Below, in pieces: positions 1 to 12,820 of a DNA stretch of 64,000 nt (position 1 is the stretch's first letter; each line of letters opens with the position of its first letter). Origin of the DNA: Progne subis subis (lineage: Eukaryota; Chordata; Aves; Passeriformes; Hirundinidae). The position numbers were made by a program, and so were the translations under genes. Under the pieces are notes generated by a model. That model worked only from the letters and a program-made list of their open reading frames with translations, ran no database searches and was not told the origin of the DNA. The stretch lies in the NCBI GenBank assembly GCA_022316685.1, contig JAKJHU010000005.1, forward strand, positions 16,594,707 through 16,658,706, given 5' to 3'.

Positions 1-521
1 TGACTGCAGCACTTAAAAGTTACAAGTACCTAATGAGTACGGTATGCTAAAAGTACCTCAGTTCCATTACACTTGAGATAGTACTTGAAGTAATTTCCAT
101 TTGGCTGGCTCTCAAGCGTTTGCTGTCATCTCCTTCTGAACTACAGCTAAACAAAAAAGTAAAAAAGGCTCTTTTCAACATTGCATTCCACATTTCTCAG
201 CTCAGATTTTCTCTCTCCAGATCCATATAATTCATTAGACTGGAATGGTTAAATGAAAGGAAAAAGCACTTTTCAGGATGTTGTAGCCTGCCTTGCAGAT
301 TAGGTCAGGGTAGCAGTCACAGCCAGAGTGGAAGGGAAATTGGGTGACTCTCTTGTACAAGAGCATGGAGGAAGAAACAAGGTACAGCATGGATATCTCA
401 GCACTGGCACCTCATATGACCATCTAGTCACAAAATCACTGGTACTACATATTATCCCCTCTGCATAAGTAGAGAGAAGAGCCTATAGACAAAAAAGACA
501 TAACCAGGGGAAAGCTACGGT
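1..521. other. Unassigned non-coding sequence
   Basis: Moderately AT-rich unique-looking sequence before the first LTR relic. There is no open frame of note, no repeat I recognise and no promoter-like GC content. Confidence 0.5.
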
Positions 522-1069
522 TGCATGATTCCAGCTTTGTGACACATCATGCCCGTGGTAAAATTTATTTTCCTCATAGTAGTTCATATGGGGCTATATT
601 TTGTATTTCTGCTGAAAATGGTGTTGATAGTATAGAAATGCTTTTGTTATTGCCAAGCAGCACTTGCATAGCTTCATGGCCTTTTCTACTTCTTACACTA
701 CCCCACAGCGAGGAGTCTGGGGATGCACAAGAAGCTGAGAAGGGACAGAGCTGGGACAGCTGGCCTGGATTGACCAGAAGGAAATTCCAGGCCATACAGC
801 ATCATGCTCAACATATCAACTGGGGAAAGAAGAATGAAGGGACAGGATGTTGAGAATGACAATGTTTGTCTTTCCAAGTCACTGCTCTGTGTGATGCTGC
901 TCTTCTGGAGATGGCTGAACACCTGCCTACCCATGGGAAGTTGTGAATGAATGCCTTGTTTTGCTTTGTTTGTGTGCACAGATTTTGCTTTACCTGTTAA
1001 ACTGTTTTTATCTCAATCCATGAGTTTTCTCACTTCTATAGTTTTATTCCTCATCCCACCAGGAGTGGG
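522..1069 (+). mobile_element. Degraded ERVL-type solo LTR, 3' end truncated
   Basis: This stretch follows, in order and with many substitutions, the layout of a common avian ERVL LTR as I remember it. A 5' part around 580-640 includes the phrase 'gctgaaaatggtgttgata'. A middle part at 715-830 contains 'cacaagaagctgagaaggg', then 'gggacagctggcc', then the TATA-position segment near 'acatatcaactggg'. A 3' part at 905-1065 holds 'ggagatggctgaacacctg', 'cctgttaaactg' in the place of the poly(A) signal, 'tttatctcaatcca' and 'catcccaccaggagtggg'. The family normally continues about 50 bp further to a CA terminus; here similarity stops near 1069. No target-site duplication is visible and no internal retroviral sequence flanks it, so it is an old solo LTR. 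The 110-codon frame at 521-853 is a chance frame inside this LTR. The left edge is approximate: TG at 522 is a guess. Confidence 0.72.
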
Positions 1070-3753
1070 TTCCAGAAGGTAATTTCTATGATCCTCCCTA
1101 CAGCCAGCAAAGAGGACGTGACTTGATCTTTGAAATTACCTATACCTTTCTGTTTGTGCGTATGAGAAGGTGTTTGCAGAGTCTTTCTTCCTGCATTTGT
1201 CAACACAGATTCTTAGACCAAGAGACACCTCACAGAGGAGGGGAGCTATGACAGAGAGTTAATAGGAGTAGGCAGTGGGCAGTCAGAACAGCTGTGTACT
1301 CCTGTTCCTTTCTACACTGAAGAAGTGCAGCTTTAAATATAAATACATGGATATAGCTGAATTTAACTAGAGAAAGCTTAATATGCTTATATGTTTTTTG
1401 GCAAACCACTTGACTAAGTAAAAGAGCTTACTGAAATTACTGTTGCTGCATGAATCAATTCTTTTAAATATTTCTATATGCCTGTTCAAAAGACTCTTGT
1501 GCCCTCATGGGCAAGTATGACTATCTTCAAAGGACAATATTGCATGATCCACTGTATCATGCAGAAGGAGAGGCGTTTCTGTTTGTTATTTTGGGGGGGA
1601 AGATGCTTCTGCATGTTGCAAAAGGCTGGTATTTTGATTTGAGCAGTGCAACAGGATGCCAGACATATTGTGAATGATTATTATGTGATTTTACAAATTT
1701 ATCAGGACTTTTTAAACTCTCTCATCTGTCAGCCAGTTGTTAACATGCATAGGTGTAAACTTTAGCTACAGCTACACAGAAATAAGGAATCTCCATTTGC
1801 CAGCAGGGTTTACTACCATCTTACTGCTCAAGAGAAAAGCATGAATAGCATGCAGAGATGAAGTATATATCCCATGAGACTTTCAGGGGACTTTCCTTCA
1901 TGTGAGTTCCTTGAGGAGAATAGGAAGATAAAAGTGGAGGATTTGTTGCTAGACCCACCATCACTGTGCTCCCCCACACGGGGTATAACACTAACCTGAT
2001 TTGTTGTGTTGGGCCAGATATCACACCAGAAATTCATTATTTACAAACACTTGAATTTTTACCAGCTAAGTCCATGTATTATTATAACATTGATAGAGAA
2101 AGGTATCTGTCAGGTACATGGTCATAATGTCATTTTCCACTTTCAGGAATTAGTTGCTTTCTACAAAGAACAGGGAAAGAGGAACGAGTTCCCCCAGAAC
2201 ACCCTAATCCAGTAAGCATGAAGTCAGTAATCATTTATGTTTAGGTTAGATTCTAACATCCCAACTACAAGGTTACCAAAACCCCAGGGATCTTCATATG
2301 TCAGATTAGTCATGCCTCCAGTTATCATTCAGGAATGGAAAGAGCAAGTAATGATTTCATTCAAGCAGTAAATCTAAAACTAGTGCTGCAAACCTTTGAA
2401 CCTTGAGCAATGCCAGTGAGGCTCAGACAGTATATCTGGCCTTCAGAGTTTGGTCATGTGTGTATGTGTGTGTGCAGTCATCCTCTTCCACTTCATGTAG
2501 CAGGATTGTCTAGCATACAAATCCAGAGCCAGTTGACCCGAAGGGAACTGTAGACCCAGTTATTTACACAGTATCCACATTTTGCTTGCTGAGCTGTAAT
2601 GGTTTTAAAACCCTCTAGTAAGAAGTACCCTGTGTTCTCTGCTGTCTAAATGTGCTGGAAAACATACTGCATGTGTTGTCTTACCAGGTTTTGGTGATGT
2701 GAGCTCCATGCCGTCCTCCTGCAGGTGAACAACAACTTTTTTAGAATAGTCCGGGCATGAGGTGGTAATCCCAGACTTGAAATCCTAGGGCAGGCAGGAA
2801 TGCAGAGTAGTCATTACTGGAAAGCTAAGAGGCAAATCCAGTGTAGTTTCATTACCTAGACAGATACTCAAAGATTTGCTCTGAGGATCTCACTTTATTC
2901 ATTGATGTTATACATGGTTGGTAAGGGAAATAGTCTTAAATGCTTCAATACTCCGTGGAAAATTGTGTAATTCCACAGAGATGTAAATTTTCTCTGGGAT
3001 CCACAAAAAAGGTAATAGGAATTTTACCATTACTGCAGTGAGGAAAAGTTGTCTTTGAATATGAAATATTTCTTACCACAGTGGGTTTTTCCTTTTTCAC
3101 CTCTCTTACCAGCTAGTAAGCCTGTGATCAAAATACATTAAATTCTGTTACTGAACATCAGTCGCAACTAGTTACCTATTTTATGGTGTTAGAGGATTGG
3201 CAAAGGCTTTTATTTTGAAGGCTTCCCCTTTCATTAAAATTGTGTAAAAAGACCTGGTTCAGCAGTTTGCCCACATGGTTTTGAAAAAGACCAAACTCAC
3301 AAATAACCATTGTGGTATATGGAACTGCAGAACAATTGTCAAGAGTGGTCCTCTTTAATACACAAACCTCTTCATTGACTGTACACAGAGACCTCCCAAA
3401 TTCTTTAAAAAAATTCTTTGAAAGGTATTGTCTGTGAAAACATCTGTGAGCAGGAAGCAGAATGAGGTCAGAGGAAAAGCTGTGACGAAAGTAAGCTCAG
3501 TGGGCATATTATTATCCAATCCAGACAACATGCTGGTGCTACAAAATAAATGCCACCTTCAGGTAAGAAATCTTTCCCCAAAGGTCTTTGGTCAACACCT
3601 GAACTCAATTCAAACTTTTCTGGAGGTCCAAGAGAAACATTGCATTCTTCTTAGGTGTTTTCCTGTTTGTCTGCCTCTGTCCTCTTGAAGTAAAGCCTGA
3701 ATTGAGTCACCCAGCCTTAGAATTCATAGAGGAAATTGCAGAACGTCAGAATG
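1070..3753. other. Unassigned non-coding sequence
   Basis: AT-rich sequence with only short unrelated open frames (60-86 codons). A weak TG/TGTA run lies at about 2454-2474. I recognise no repeat family or exon here. Confidence 0.5.
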
Positions 3754-3823
3754 AAATCATCACTGTTGCAGGGTACTACCTTAATTTAAAATCATCACTG
3801 TTGCAGGGTACTACCTTAATTTA
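3754..3823. repeat. Perfect 35-bp tandem duplication (2 copies)
   Basis: Two exact head-to-tail copies of a 35-bp unit occupy 3754-3788 and 3789-3823. Each contains the core 'tcactgttgcagggtacta'. The bases just outside differ, so the duplication is exactly two units. Perfect identity suggests a recent slippage or duplication event, or an assembly artefact. Confidence 0.95.
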
Positions 3824-5149
3824 CAAACCTCAGAGTGTCCAACAACAACTTTATATAGCCTGGCCCCTTAAACAGGGTCAGTATTGATCCTAATGCACAG
3901 GTTCCCATGAAACCAAGCAAGGTGGCATTAAGAGTGAACCTAGGCAGAGATGAGAGGCTTTGAGCTGCTTCTAAGCTGAAGAAGAGGCTCCTTGCTGGCC
4001 CTGAGGCTGCCTGGAGCTGAAACTGATCATGGAGGAGTTTGTACCAAGGGGAGAATAGCTGAAGTTGTAGGCTGGGAAAATAACCCAAAAGAGGAAACCT
4101 GTGAGCAAGGAGAAGTTCAGAGGGAAAGGCTCAAAGTGAAACCAGCTTTAGGCCAATTTCAGACTGCAAAGGCTTAGGTTCTCTGGAGTTTCAGCCATGA
4201 TTAAGGACTGAAGAGGCTGAGCACTCGTTTCATCTGTAGAGGAGTCACAAGTGACTGAAATCCCTGACATTTATGTCCACTGACATGACTCTAAACAAAT
4301 GACCTGCAGCCAGGTATTTGAGATCATCCATCTCACATGACTGCTCAGGGTGGCTCTCCTGTTGTGTTCCTTCTTCTGATAGCCCCTTGCCATGAGAATA
4401 GTCTGTGGTCAAACATCCACTACGCTGGCTTTACACGGGCAGGCTCAGACCATCTCAGGCAGGAAAGCTTAATTGTCCCAAAGACTTGCCCTGGCACAAT
4501 CTGGAAGTGACACACAATTCCAGTACAGTCACAGGGGCCCTTTCAAAGCCTCAGAAGTTATTTGGACTGTGTAATTTATCTCCCAGTGGGATTTTAGTGG
4601 TTCCGAGGTTTAGTCATCAACTTACATGCTATAGAAAGGCCTAAGGAAAATGGGATTCACAAGAAGCCTTCAGCACTCCCCTAGACCTACTTCTAGTCAA
4701 AGATATGTCAGCAGCGTTCAAGAAAATGCAGGCCATTTCCAAAAGTCCTTTTTCAATCCAACTTTTGTGTTGTTGGGATAAGGTATTTTTCTTTCTTAAT
4801 CCTTCCCACACTGTTTTGTCAATGGTGAACAATATTGAGAGAGTTTCTTACCTCAAACTTTTAATTTTTTAATCTAGTTACCTAAAGGAAACTAGTTTTC
4901 TCTCCAAGAAAAAAAAAATAATAAAAAGACCATAAAGATTGTACCTAATGATAATCTGAAAAACTTGCAAAGAATAAAAATCAGGTTTACAAGCAATTCT
5001 AAAGAAGTGCCACTTCAATATATTTTTATTCCTTTAATGAGCTCATTTTTCAGTGACTTTTCTTATCTGATATTCCTGAAGGGTCCTTGGCATTCCTTGC
5101 ATTTTTATCCCTTTTGCTTTCAGCTGCTTCATAGTGCCCTTTCTACTCC
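3824..5149. other. Unassigned non-coding sequence
   Basis: The part at 3.9-4.65 kb is somewhat richer in G and C than its surroundings. It carries short overlapping open frames on both strands (minus 3816-4088, plus 4405-4644) that show no recognisable domain. The sequence then becomes A/T-rich, with a run of nine A ending in 'aaaataataaaaag' near 4908-4927. Confidence 0.45.
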
Positions 5150-5510
5150 AATCTTTCATTGAGATGCTAAGTTGAGTGACATACTTTAATTAGGTGACAT
5201 TTGTTGCTAAGGAGACATGCTTATTTAGACTAAATAAGAGGAGGTTACTTCAAGATCCAAATGCACTATAAATGGTAGCTTTATGTGTGGAAGGGACAAG
5301 AGTTTTATAGGAGAGGTCATTAGCATATTTCTCCTTTTATTTTGGAAAGAAACTTACAAAAACATTTATTTTTTTTGCTGCTCAACAGAGCTCCAGTCTT
5401 GCCAGTCAGCCACATTAATGAAATATTTTTCATAATTAAGCAGTGAAACCTTGCAGTACCTGGCAAGTGCTTTGATTTAAATCCTCTTGGAGTCAATGTT
5501 GCATTGGTAT
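5150..5510. promoter_or_regulatory. Candidate conserved non-coding element (motif-dense, AT-rich)
   Basis: Dense transcription-factor-like motifs sit in a stretch without open frames. They include TTTAATTAGG (homeodomain type), GTTGCTAAGGAGAC at about 5201 (RFX X-box-like), the 19-bp inverted repeat at 5220-5238 (MEF2-like arms), CTATAAATGG near 5268 (one step from a CArG box) and ATTAATGAAAT/ATAATTAAG near 5414-5440. Motif density alone is weak evidence in AT-rich DNA. The call is inference and needs cross-species conservation. Confidence 0.25.
5220..5238. repeat. 19-bp perfect inverted repeat
   Basis: The arms CTTATTTAG (5220-5228) and CTAAATAAG (5230-5238) are exact reverse complements around a single A. 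The arms resemble MEF2-type sites. It could be a dimeric binding site or a chance AT palindrome. Confidence 0.85.
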
Positions 5511-5813
5511 ACGAAGATGTATTCTTCTAGCGTGCTTATTTTGGCTTTTTGTTAGTCCTAATTCTAGTAACAATAATATCTAAAATAAGTAAATAATACA
5601 TTTTCAGAAAACCCATTTGAAAAGGTCTTGTCTAAATTCCCCTTCTGATAAAAGGAGTAACAGATGGAGGACATACAATATTAATTATGGGAACATGTGT
5701 ATAGGAGTTGGTAGCTGGAGATTAAAACATCAAAGTAGGTTTCACATATCAACGCAAAGTCCACAGGGATATTCATCTGTTCCTAACTGAGCCATTAAGA
5801 ACCTCCTTGAATT

Positions 5814-5837
5814 AAAAAAAAAAAAAAAAAAAAAAAA
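5814..5837 (+). repeat. Poly(A) tract, A24
   Basis: Uninterrupted run of 24 A. No poly(A) signal sits at the usual distance upstream and no flanking direct repeat is visible, so it is not clearly a retroposed tail. Confidence 0.95.
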
Positions 5838-8800
5838 GTAAGGAGCACAGATTCATATAACAGATGATATTATTACATAAGGTATAAAATAATGTAATCA
5901 ATCAATATGTAGCTGCACAGTTATGGAGACCTCCTGCAGAGATTAATGGATTATATACCAAATTCCAGAGAGTTTTGAACCATTCCATAGCTATTCTTCC
6001 TGAAGTAGAACCTTATGCATTTTAGAATAGTGCCTCTTATTAAATCTTGGTTTAATTTATGTATGTGAAAGTCCTATGAATCCTTGAAGACCTCTCCAAC
6101 CTCCAAGCAAAAGAAGGTTAAATATTTGTTATGAAGTGAGTTAAAATTAAATTAAATTTTCAGTAAAATATGAGAGAAAAATCACTTGCTATCTCACTTA
6201 AATAAACATTATCAGGACAGGAAATAAACATTTTTGCTGTTGTTGTCGTAATAGCAAAGATTATAGAGATCATTATGGCCATCTTATGCCGCAGGTTTTT
6301 GTCTTTGACCTTGCCTTTTTCCTGGATAGAAGGCTTTGCCCAGTCTGGACAAAATTGATTGTAACAAAACAGGAAGAAGAATGAAACTTTTCCAGTCTGA
6401 GTTACAAGTGCCTTAAGGAGCTGGTGGTGCCATTGAACTAATCCAGCCAAGCATTTGGGGTTAGATGCACACTTACGGTAGCAGAATCCATGCAAGACAT
6501 TTACAATTTTTTCCTTCCTACCATGGTGACTACATGTTTAACCATTTGTTAATTCTTCCATGCAAAATACATAAAATCTCAGTTCAAAACCACCCTTGAG
6601 TGTCTCGATGGCAGTCAGAATATACTTAATAATAAAGATAATTTTTTAAGTGGTTTGTTGATCTAGGTAAGAATAGTCTCACTCATGTTTTTCTACCTGA
6701 CACTAGCGTGAATAAACCCAACAACAAGGATTACTTGTGCGAAGGGATCTGAACATCAGACATTTAACCTTTACAATATGTTCATTTTCATGGAATCAGT
6801 CCTTACAGGAAAAATTAAGTTTAAAATAGCAATCGTATTTTATAATCTTGTTAAGGCTGATATTTGATGTTTTGGTTCTTTTTTCAAAATGATACACCAG
6901 TAGACTTATACATTCTCCCTCAGTCAATCTGAGTCTTTAATTGTCTGCCTTGTGATCAGCTACAGACATGAGCCTACACTGATGAACTCTGCAGCCTGTA
7001 GAAAAGAAGTCGAATATCTTATCCACTGAGATGATACCTTCTAGCTGAAGACATTTCTTGGGGAATTTACAGAAGAACAGATATTTTCTTTACAGGTGGA
7101 CAGCCATGGAAGTCCCAGAGATTTTGCTCTGAGTAAGCTAAAAATGTCAGCCAATGTAAAGCAAGGATGACAAACACTTTATATTATTTATTAAACATTG
7201 TAGATCTGTTTCTACCTGTCTAGTTGCAAAGGTTCTAGATGGATGCCCAACTTCAGCAACATGTGATTAGGGTGTGGGTGAGGGGGCAGCTAGAGCCCAG
7301 GGCTGCTACTTGGGCCAACTCTGTCACCATTGGTGTCCATTACTACATTATTTCGGCAAAACAGGATACTGTCCAAGAGAAAAATGGGGTGTCCCTTCCT
7401 TTAGCTAAGTTTCACAGCAGCTAAGACTATTAATCATGAAATCTCGGAAATGGGAGTGGAGATTCCTCTGAGAAGATGAAGGAAATTATCCTGGTTTCCC
7501 ACATCCTGACAAATATCTGAGGAAACTGCTCACTCAGAAAAAGACAGGGTAAAGAGTGCATCTACTCTTAATGGCAAATTATATGAATTCTTTCATAGCT
7601 AATTTGAAATGCCATTGAACTCTAGGAGAATGAGCAAAAGGATTTTATTTTAATAAAGGATTAAGGCATCGAGATAAGACTGTGTCTCGAAGATTCCCCT
7701 CAGACATTTTGGTGTGTACTCCTTTGTTTGAAAAAGTTTGCAGAAATTGTTTAACTATTAACTCAAACCCAGTACAAATGAAGTCAATTGGAAAAGATAA
7801 TAACAGAGAACAACACAGAACAGTATAGAACTCAAAACCAAAAAAAAGACATTATGAATCTAAGTCCTTGCTGAGACAAAAAATAAATTGTGTTTGCACA
7901 GCACCAAAGAAAATGAACTCCGATTGATACTGGATGCTTCAAATACACCAATAAAGCATGTATGCACATTTTAATGCTCTCCTGAATATGAGCTCCTGTC
8001 CAGCAGGTCTTACTTCTGTTGCCTTCTTTATACTTTCTTAAGGTCTATTAGAGCAGTGCTAGGAGACGGAAAATGAAACTGCCACCATGCCTGTGCCTTC
8101 TCTTGCCTTTGTTTCTCTTTCCCTAAAAGAAAGACTTCAGTCATTCTACATAGTCTGCCTTACCATTTATCTTAATATACATAATTATATCTCAAATTTT
8201 AATCTAATTACACAGTTATATGCCTGTCCATGGCTTTAGTCTAATTTAATTTAAAACTACTACAGAAAAATAGTCCATTTTGAACAAAACTCAGGATTTG
8301 GCCTCACCCTTCTTCCCACCAAGATGCTAACCCACCATCCCAGAGAGAGGTTAAAATAATAACATAGTGATTCCTTCATAATGGCCTTAAGGTCAACAGA
8401 TTCAAGTTTCTTCTAAGATCAAATAAAAATCTTTTCCTAAAAGACTCTGATTGAAACTGTACTCTGTTTAGCATTCTGAGGTGTACATTCAAGTCCCTGA
8501 GCAGATTTTAGTGTTGTGGTTACAGGAAAAACAGGGAGATTTCAGACAGCCAGTGCTGCTCTAGTTCTCTTAGAGAGAAACACGAGTATGTTCAGAGTCC
8601 TCACTCCTACATGTGTTGACCCTATTGATTTCACTGAGACAATTCCTGGTCTACTCTGGCATTGACAAGGTCAGTACTGAACTCAGGAACCTGCAGAAGC
8701 AGAAATTTAGTTGCAGTCTTTTCCAGAACCACAGTAAAAGTTAGCATTTATTAATCAGGTGTCTCTCAGCTAGATATCTGTGCCTAGAGTGCACTACACA

Positions 8801-11800
8801 AAACACTTACTGTAGGGCCTGACTTTGTTGCTGTCCCTGTCTATACACAGAACAATGTAAAGGCAATTGTACCAAATATGTGGGTGGAGAGTAATTTGCA
8901 CCTGCTTCTAATACTTTCCCATGTTATTCACCCCTCTACCATTAGCATTGGTACAAGGGGATGGCTAGAGTTCTACTTATTCCTGTAAAGCTTTTCCTTT
9001 TAAATTTGCTTTTAACTGCCAACTTTAGGACCAAAAGATTTTGAAAGTCCAACTATGAGTGGAATTCAGGTGCTGAATCTGACAACCATATTTGAAGATG
9101 GGAATGAATAGGAGTATGCCTAAAAACTTTTACTTGGGTGTCAGAATGGGCAGCATCCACTGAAGAGAACAGATGAGGGTTTAGGACAGCTAGATTGCTT
9201 CCAGCCTGTCTCTGACTCTGTTAGTGTGAGTGCCAATATCTCTCTGCTTAACGCAGTGCAGAGAAGACATGTAAATACACAGCTCATCCTTTGGTTCTAC
9301 TCTTGGACCCCAGGCTGGAGATTTATCTCCAATTCTGATTCCTTTTTCTTTCTTATGATGAAGTCAGGAGAGAATTGCCACCTGCACTGAATCATAACAC
9401 AGTAAATCTCAAAGTTAGGATACAGAAATGAACAGCAGTGCTGCTTATTTTCCCACTGAGAAAGAGAAGGATAGACTGTCAGAGAAAGGCCTGTGACTGT
9501 GGTAAGATTGGATCAAGATAGTGTCCACACTTTGTCCTTTAGTTCAATTTAAAAACAGTCCCTGAATAATACTTGGCTGGAAAAAGACATGAACTGCTGA
9601 CAATTGCATGGTTCTGCTGGGTCACAGCTCTAGAAGAGCTCCCAAAGGCAGCTGGTTTAATCTTAATCTAAGTTGTGGTTCCTCACCCTTGTGAGCACAT
9701 TTATGGATCTCAATACTCCAGTGTCTTTTCTGTGAGGTGAAGTGAACACAAAGGTTTTGGAACACACACTTAGGATTGCCTTGGGGGTTATTTTACTTGG
9801 ATAGGATGAAAGCACAAGAAGAAAGCTTCCCAGGGATCACTGCCCTTTTCTGAGGTGGTGTGTTTAGTTATGTGCTGTCATGCATTTTCAAGTTGTCCTG
9901 GAAGAGTTTGTCCAGCTACAATTCAATGATACTTTTGCAGGGTATTTTTATTTTGCATATTGCATAATATTACTATTTAGAATATGTAGGTATATTAGCA
10001 TTTCTCCATAAAATTTTGATTAACGGATGTGTTGTTTTAAACTAAAACCCATGTCTTGTAATAATGGTACCTGTCAGATCAAATATCTAGAGAATTTCAG
10101 AGGAAAGTCACATATCAAAGCTGTAAATCCATTTCTCTCATTCTGTGCAAGTAGTCTGGTTTTGAAGGATATTTTTAGGAAATTATTGACTTTCTTTGCT
10201 TAAGTCAGGCAAAATACTCCACAAATATGACTGTTCTTCTGAATTACTCATTTTCTACCTGCTTTCTGTGCTTTTAGAGTTCTTCATGTCTGCTGTCTGA
10301 GTGAAATGACTGTATTGTAGTGGTTTCCACAGCTTTGAAAGCCCATATAATCTTCTGACCTTAAAAATCTCAAGAAAACAGATATTTATAGCATTAAAAT
10401 GAATTAACTAAAGCTAGCATCCTACAAATTAGACAGTTAGTATCACAGAGCTGCTGTTTCAATTCTGTGTTTGCAGTCTGCTCACGTGTTTGCAAACATG
10501 TATGGACCCATTTAATAGATTATGTTTCAATAAAACAGCATCAGATAAAGCAAGAAGTGTATAGGTCATATATCATTAACTGTAATACCAACAAGATGCC
10601 AATATTTTTTTGTGTGACATTGGAAAACAGAACAAAACCCCCGTTGCCTGTTAAAGCCCTTTGTATCCTTATGATCAGTCCTAGTTCGTACATTCTTGTC
10701 CCTGCAGGCACTGAGGATAAGCAGCAGAATTCTGGCTGATGGCTACCAGGCAGACCCATGGCTACACAAGAGTGCCTGACACATCTGTGTTCTAGTAGAA
10801 AAACATACCAAACAGCCATTTCTATGAAAACTTGCTATAACATTTTACAGGTCACGAGTTTGTCCAAAGTCTGTAGCTCCTTCAGCTATTATTGCATGTC
10901 ACCACCTTGACAGAATATGAGGGAAAGACTACACTGAATTTCTAAAGATCAGAACCCAGCTTTGGGAACTCCTGTATCCCCAGTCCAAGAAATTACTCTG
11001 GGGAAAAGTAAACTCATATGGGGATTTTTTTGTATCAAAACTTTAGAAACTTGGCCCTGGAAATACCATTTTAGCTATCAACCAGCACTAGCATAAACTA
11101 AATCCTATGTACATCTTCTCATAACATAGAAAATTCCAATGTGTCTATATTTATTTCTTCCCATGCCAGAAGTCCCTTCCCACCTGAATTACCCTACAAT
11201 CCCATGAACTTGATGCCTAACTCACACATGGGTACAAGCAAGTATCCACAAATCAAACTGTCCCTCTCCCTGAGCAATGGGACATGCAAAAATCATACCT
11301 ATTGCAGTGCTATTGACTGAAGAAGCAGGGGAAATAAACATTTTCTTTTGAAAAGCTGCCCCAGCACTCATCAGGTCCCTTCTGCAATGATGCTGGCAAA
11401 GGCACTCCCTGCATGGCAGGGTGCTTGTTCCTGACCCTGGGTGACAGCTGCTATGCAATCCACAGGGAACCTGGGGGTTTAAAAGCAAGGTATTACAATA
11501 CTCACTGCTGTAGTCTCCAAATATTTTTTTAAATATATTTTTTCTTCTGTTTGTTTCCTTTAAGTGAAGGCTGAAATCCTGAAGATAAACTGTGACCTCT
11601 TTTATGTCTTTCCAGAAGTGGGTCTCTTAGGTGTAGGAAAACATTGTCCTATTGGAAGTGCAAGGAAAATTCTAAGTGTTATTTCAAAATCTGGCCATTT
11701 GGTCCCTAAAACGAAGGATAAAATAGAAGAATGGCAGAGGTACAAATTCTGTAGTTAACTGCAGCTCTTCAAACTGTACAACTCTGGTTTCCTTGCCCTG

Positions 11801-12600
11801 TTCTTGAATTTTAAATATTAATAAACATTAAAAATATCAAGTAAAATAATCAAGGCATGGGATAGAAGCCTGATGGACAAAGGTAGACAGATCTAGTTCC
11901 CACCCTTGTCAAAAACAATAGGAAATCCATTTCAGACATGAAAATAAACTTCTGCAGAATGAGTCTGATTCAAGGCCAAAATGAAATATGGTCTCTTCAC
12001 AAAGGTTTGTGTTTGTCAAGTACCCTTTCAAGCAAGGTCTTCTCAGCAGCTAAAAAAGGAACTAAAAGTGCTGAAATACAGAATAATCCATCTAGGATAG
12101 GAAAATATTTTTCTTCATCCTAATATCTGAAAATGGAGTAGAGTTGCATTACCTTTGCTTGTTTGATGGCCACTTTCTTTTTTTTATCCTGGTGCCAAAC
12201 CAAAGTTCTAGTTTGACAATATGAAAGGTCTGTGACAAAACTGACCTAGGGCACTGCCTTCCATGGAGTGACAATCATGTTTCAGAGGTTTCAATGCTTT
12301 CATAAATAAAGGAAAATGTGAGGAAAGGAGGAGTTGCTCAAACTTTACACTTCTTTTGTACTGCTCAGCATATCTTTAAAGAGCCTCTGGCATTTCTGCA
12401 GATCATCTATTACGCCTGTGTTTGGGCTTGCCAGGAGGCCAAAGGTAACTATTCTGCTGATCCCAGACACAAAAGGGTAATTTGTCTATTTTCATCTGTA
12501 AAATATAGGTTTACTACAAAAGCCTGAGGAAAATATTCAGGATATCAAAGCTATGTCCTCAGTGAGACACTGTCTCACAATCAAACATGAAGTCACAGTC

Positions 12601-12620
12601 TAAACAGATATAAACAGATA
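12601..12620. repeat. 10-bp tandem pair
   Basis: TAAACAGATA occurs twice head to tail without mismatch. Confidence 0.9.
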
Positions 12621-12801
12621 TTTCTTACTTGCTAGACCCATGTAGACTTCTTTGACCACCACACTATTTACTTTACAATACTTTGATTAGCACACTACTA
12701 TTTTCTCACACATGATTCCTGGCGTTTTCCTTCATAATATTGCAATGTCTTCTATAGAGACATGGAAAAGGTATTGCCAGAGGGAAAAGGCTAGTTTATT
12801 T

Positions 12802-12820
12802 AAAAAAAAAAAAAAAAAAA
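12802..12820 (+). repeat. Poly(A) tract, A19
   Basis: Uninterrupted run of 19 A, preceded by 'agtttattt'. Confidence 0.95.

Noticed and set aside
521..979. 110-codon plus frame and overlapping minus frames
   Set aside because: They lie within the ERVL-type LTR, which is non-coding.
6160..6495. 111-codon minus-strand frame
   Set aside because: Ends in a threonine run and AT-rich hydrophobic sequence; no domain recognised.
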